The notes below the pieces were generated by a model. The model saw nothing but the letters and a program-made list of their open reading frames with translations. It ran no database searches and was not told the DNA's origin. 64,000 bases of DNA, taken from Amblyornis subalaris (Eukaryota; Chordata; Aves; Passeriformes; Ptilonorhynchidae). Positions within the stretch are counted from its first letter, which is position 1. Each line of letters begins with the position of its first letter. Below are positions 61,886 through 64,000 of this stretch, in pieces. Both the position numbers and the translations under genes were made by a program. The DNA lies in contig JACAXG010000031.1 of the NCBI GenBank assembly GCA_018881555.1, positions 7,127,127 through 7,191,126 on the forward strand, written 5' to 3'.

Positions 61886-64000
61886 GAGCTGTGCTCCAGT
61901 GTGGTGTCAGAAACACTGATTCTTTTTCAGTCCTGACTGGAGGGGTGTTAACCTTTACAGTCCAAATTTGTAGTTACCCTAAGTAAATAGTGCCCAGTGT
62001 GTATGTTATCAAAAAGCTAAGCACTACTGTGCTGTGAAAGAATATTGCAGCTTGGATTCTCCGATATGACTTAACAGATTCTCCTAACTGTGTTAGGAGA
62101 AAACTAACGTTGCTTTTTGCCATTTTAAAAAATTGGGAGTTATTTCCCTAGTGAATTAGAGGCGAACAAAGGCTTTAGTGATGGCCAGAGCTCTTGCAGA
62201 CCATGGAATCATTTAGGACTGTAATACTGGAACTATGCCCACTTGCACAAAGCTCCAAAGGGCTAAGTGAGCATAGAGGACCAGCTGAGTTCAAAGAATA
62301 CCACTACCCTACTGAAAACTTGCATGCAGAATGCATATCATCAGCATTTTTATTGACCACTGCCTTTGGTTTTACACTTTCACTTTTGCTTGGCACAGAT
62401 TTGCTTCATAAATCTGGGTTTATTCCTTTGCTTTTTTTTATTCTTGTTAATCCTAAAAGTAAATCTGTCTTTGAACCTTTTGGCTTGAATATTTGGTGCA
62501 ATATTTAAGTTGAAAAGAAGGAACCTTTGACATGGTCTTGACCTTAAGGATTTTGAAACTCAGAATCTGCATGGTGATACCAATCAAATGTGTTCCTGCT
62601 CCTGAAGTAAGAGTGGCAGACTCTTACAGCTAGGCAGTAACTTCTGTCCATGGTCTGTTATTTTCAGAGACATGCTTTGCAAAAAAAAAAAACTTGCAAA
62701 AAGTTATAATTGTATATTACCTGGGATAATTTTGAATTCAGTGCAGTTAAACTGCTTTCTCAAACCCTGGAGCAATAGGACAACTCTTTATGATAAAAAT
62801 GAAAGTTTAACATTCAATTACAATCCTGTAAGAATAAAGCCAGTGGGACAGACTGCCAGCTGTGCCAACAGGTGGGAATAACAATGACACCCCTCTCTCT
62901 GTGATGCTCCATGACAAACAGCAGCATGACAGAGCACATACATCAGCCAAGCACGAGGCTTCTTAAAATCCATTTGTTGTCATTGACCACAGTGCGTAAT
63001 TGTGCCTCTTATGCTGCAGATTAATTTTTGCATGAAACTGGAGTCATTCCTCATTTGGGGAAAAAAGGTGACACCTGCGANCTGAGATTAAGGGCACCGG
63101 TCTGGGAATATGAAGTGTTGTGCAATAGGTGTGGGATAACAGAGCTCTAAGGGAGTGATGGGGCAGAGCTGCTTGCGTCTCTGCCCCCAAAACAGGTGAT
63201 ATCACACTTATCATCACTTTTGACTGCTTGAAGGGCTGCGTTTGGGCCCTGGCTGCATGGTACTCAAGGCAGAGGACTTCTGATTCCGGCTTTGCCAGTA
63301 TAATTCCTTTTACAAGCATGCAGCTATATCACGCAGAAAAAAATATTATATTAATTTAGGGTATGGAGTTACAAGTAGGACAAATCTTGGCTTGTCTGAT
63401 ATCCCAAAAGCTTTGTCAAAAACTTAAGCAAAGCTAGAGTTTTGCTCAATGGGTTTGAAGTTTGCTTGAAAAATTCCCTATAGATTTTTTGTGCTATTCC
63501 CATTCAGACCAAGAGATCCTTCAACTGGCTTTTTGATTAAACTTGGAATTTGATAAAATTCTAATTTACTTTTGCTCTGATTCAGGCTGATAAGGGTAAT
63601 CCTTTGAACTTCATAGTACAGTATACTACTATATAGAATCCTAGTATGAAAGACTGGTGCAGTTGTCCACCTGAGAACAGTGAGTAGCATTTTAAGTTCA
63701 CAGTAGGGTGAAAAAAAGTGCAGCAATGTAAAGTTTAGCAAATTGTACATCAGTGAGTTATTCTACTTTCAAACTTGGATTTATAAACTTATTGTCATGC
63801 TATGAAAGAAGTAAGAAACTGTGCAGGTAATTAAATATTTGTCTTGGGGGATTATTTGCAGTTAATTAAAGCCACACACTTTCAGTACATACCTTTCCTA
63901 CAGATTATTAAATTTGGATCAGATTTTAACAACCCAGCTTTCTCACTTATCCATCAGAGATTATTTTTGGACAGTTTTAGAAACAGAGTTTTACAGGGGC

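Larger units (their letters stand above)
55702..64000. other. Sequence downstream of the last firm exon
   Basis: Mostly intron-like AT-rich sequence with one CR1 tail (57.6 kb), a small hairpin (56.0 kb) and the candidate terminal exon region (61.36-61.89 kb). If MACROD2 ends at the ATTAAA at 61847, sequence beyond it is intergenic; otherwise it is a further intron. In 57762-61355 and 61886-64000 I see only chance open frames (up to 104 codons at 62194-62508) and no recognised gene. Confidence 0.7.

Noticed and set aside
1..64000. FLRT3, the gene nested in a MACROD2 intron in other vertebrates
   Set aside because: It lies in an early intron, upstream of this window; no leucine-rich-repeat frame is present here.
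1..64000. CRISPR-like arrays, tRNA or rRNA genes, prokaryotic operons
   Set aside because: No regularly spaced repeats, cloverleaf-like genes or dense coding strands were found; the whole window behaves as vertebrate intron sequence.

Overview
The window looks like bird nuclear DNA. It has short exons split by multi-kilobase AT-rich introns. Many CR1 LINE copies end in the bird-typical ATTCTATGA/ATTCTGTG 3' tail, and there are two avian-type retroviral LTRs. Isolated single Ns are scattered through the sequence, as in a draft or diploid consensus. I cannot place the bird below class level from this stretch.

The only protein-coding gene I can support runs left to right and matches the 3' half of MACROD2, the mono-ADP-ribosyl hydrolase. 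Five coding exons with consensus splice sites and compatible phases lie at 12764-12845, 27587-27628, 35898(or 35901)-35981, 52212-52274 and 55633-55701. The first completes the macro domain. The other four encode the charged, Ser/Glu-rich C-terminal tail. The upstream exons lie left of the window. The end of the gene is unresolved: a candidate terminal exon with a stop codon and an ATTAAA poly(A) signal lies at 61616-61757, but its reading phase does not follow directly from 55701.

Everything else is intron. 1-12763 holds six old CR1 tails. 12846-27586 holds an ERV-type LTR (about 22.3-23.0 kb) and one CR1 tail. 27629-35897 holds a 1,074-bp antisense solo LTR with a perfect 5-bp target duplication, inserted into one arm of an older inverted repeat, then a fresh-looking 100-bp tandem duplication and a small CR1 tail. 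35982-52211 holds an (AAAT)9 microsatellite, a CR1 tail and a nearly full-length, inactivated antisense CR1 of about 4 kb that carries ORF1 (esterase) and ORF2 (endonuclease and reverse transcriptase). 55702-64000 holds one CR1 tail and the candidate terminal exons.

I found no bacterial-style system, CRISPR array, tRNA, rRNA or second protein gene. The most interesting points are the all-symmetric (phase 1-1) cassette exons of the MACROD2 tail, a NAGNAG tandem acceptor, the likely exon duplication behind the tail, and the LTR-in-inverted-repeat structure.
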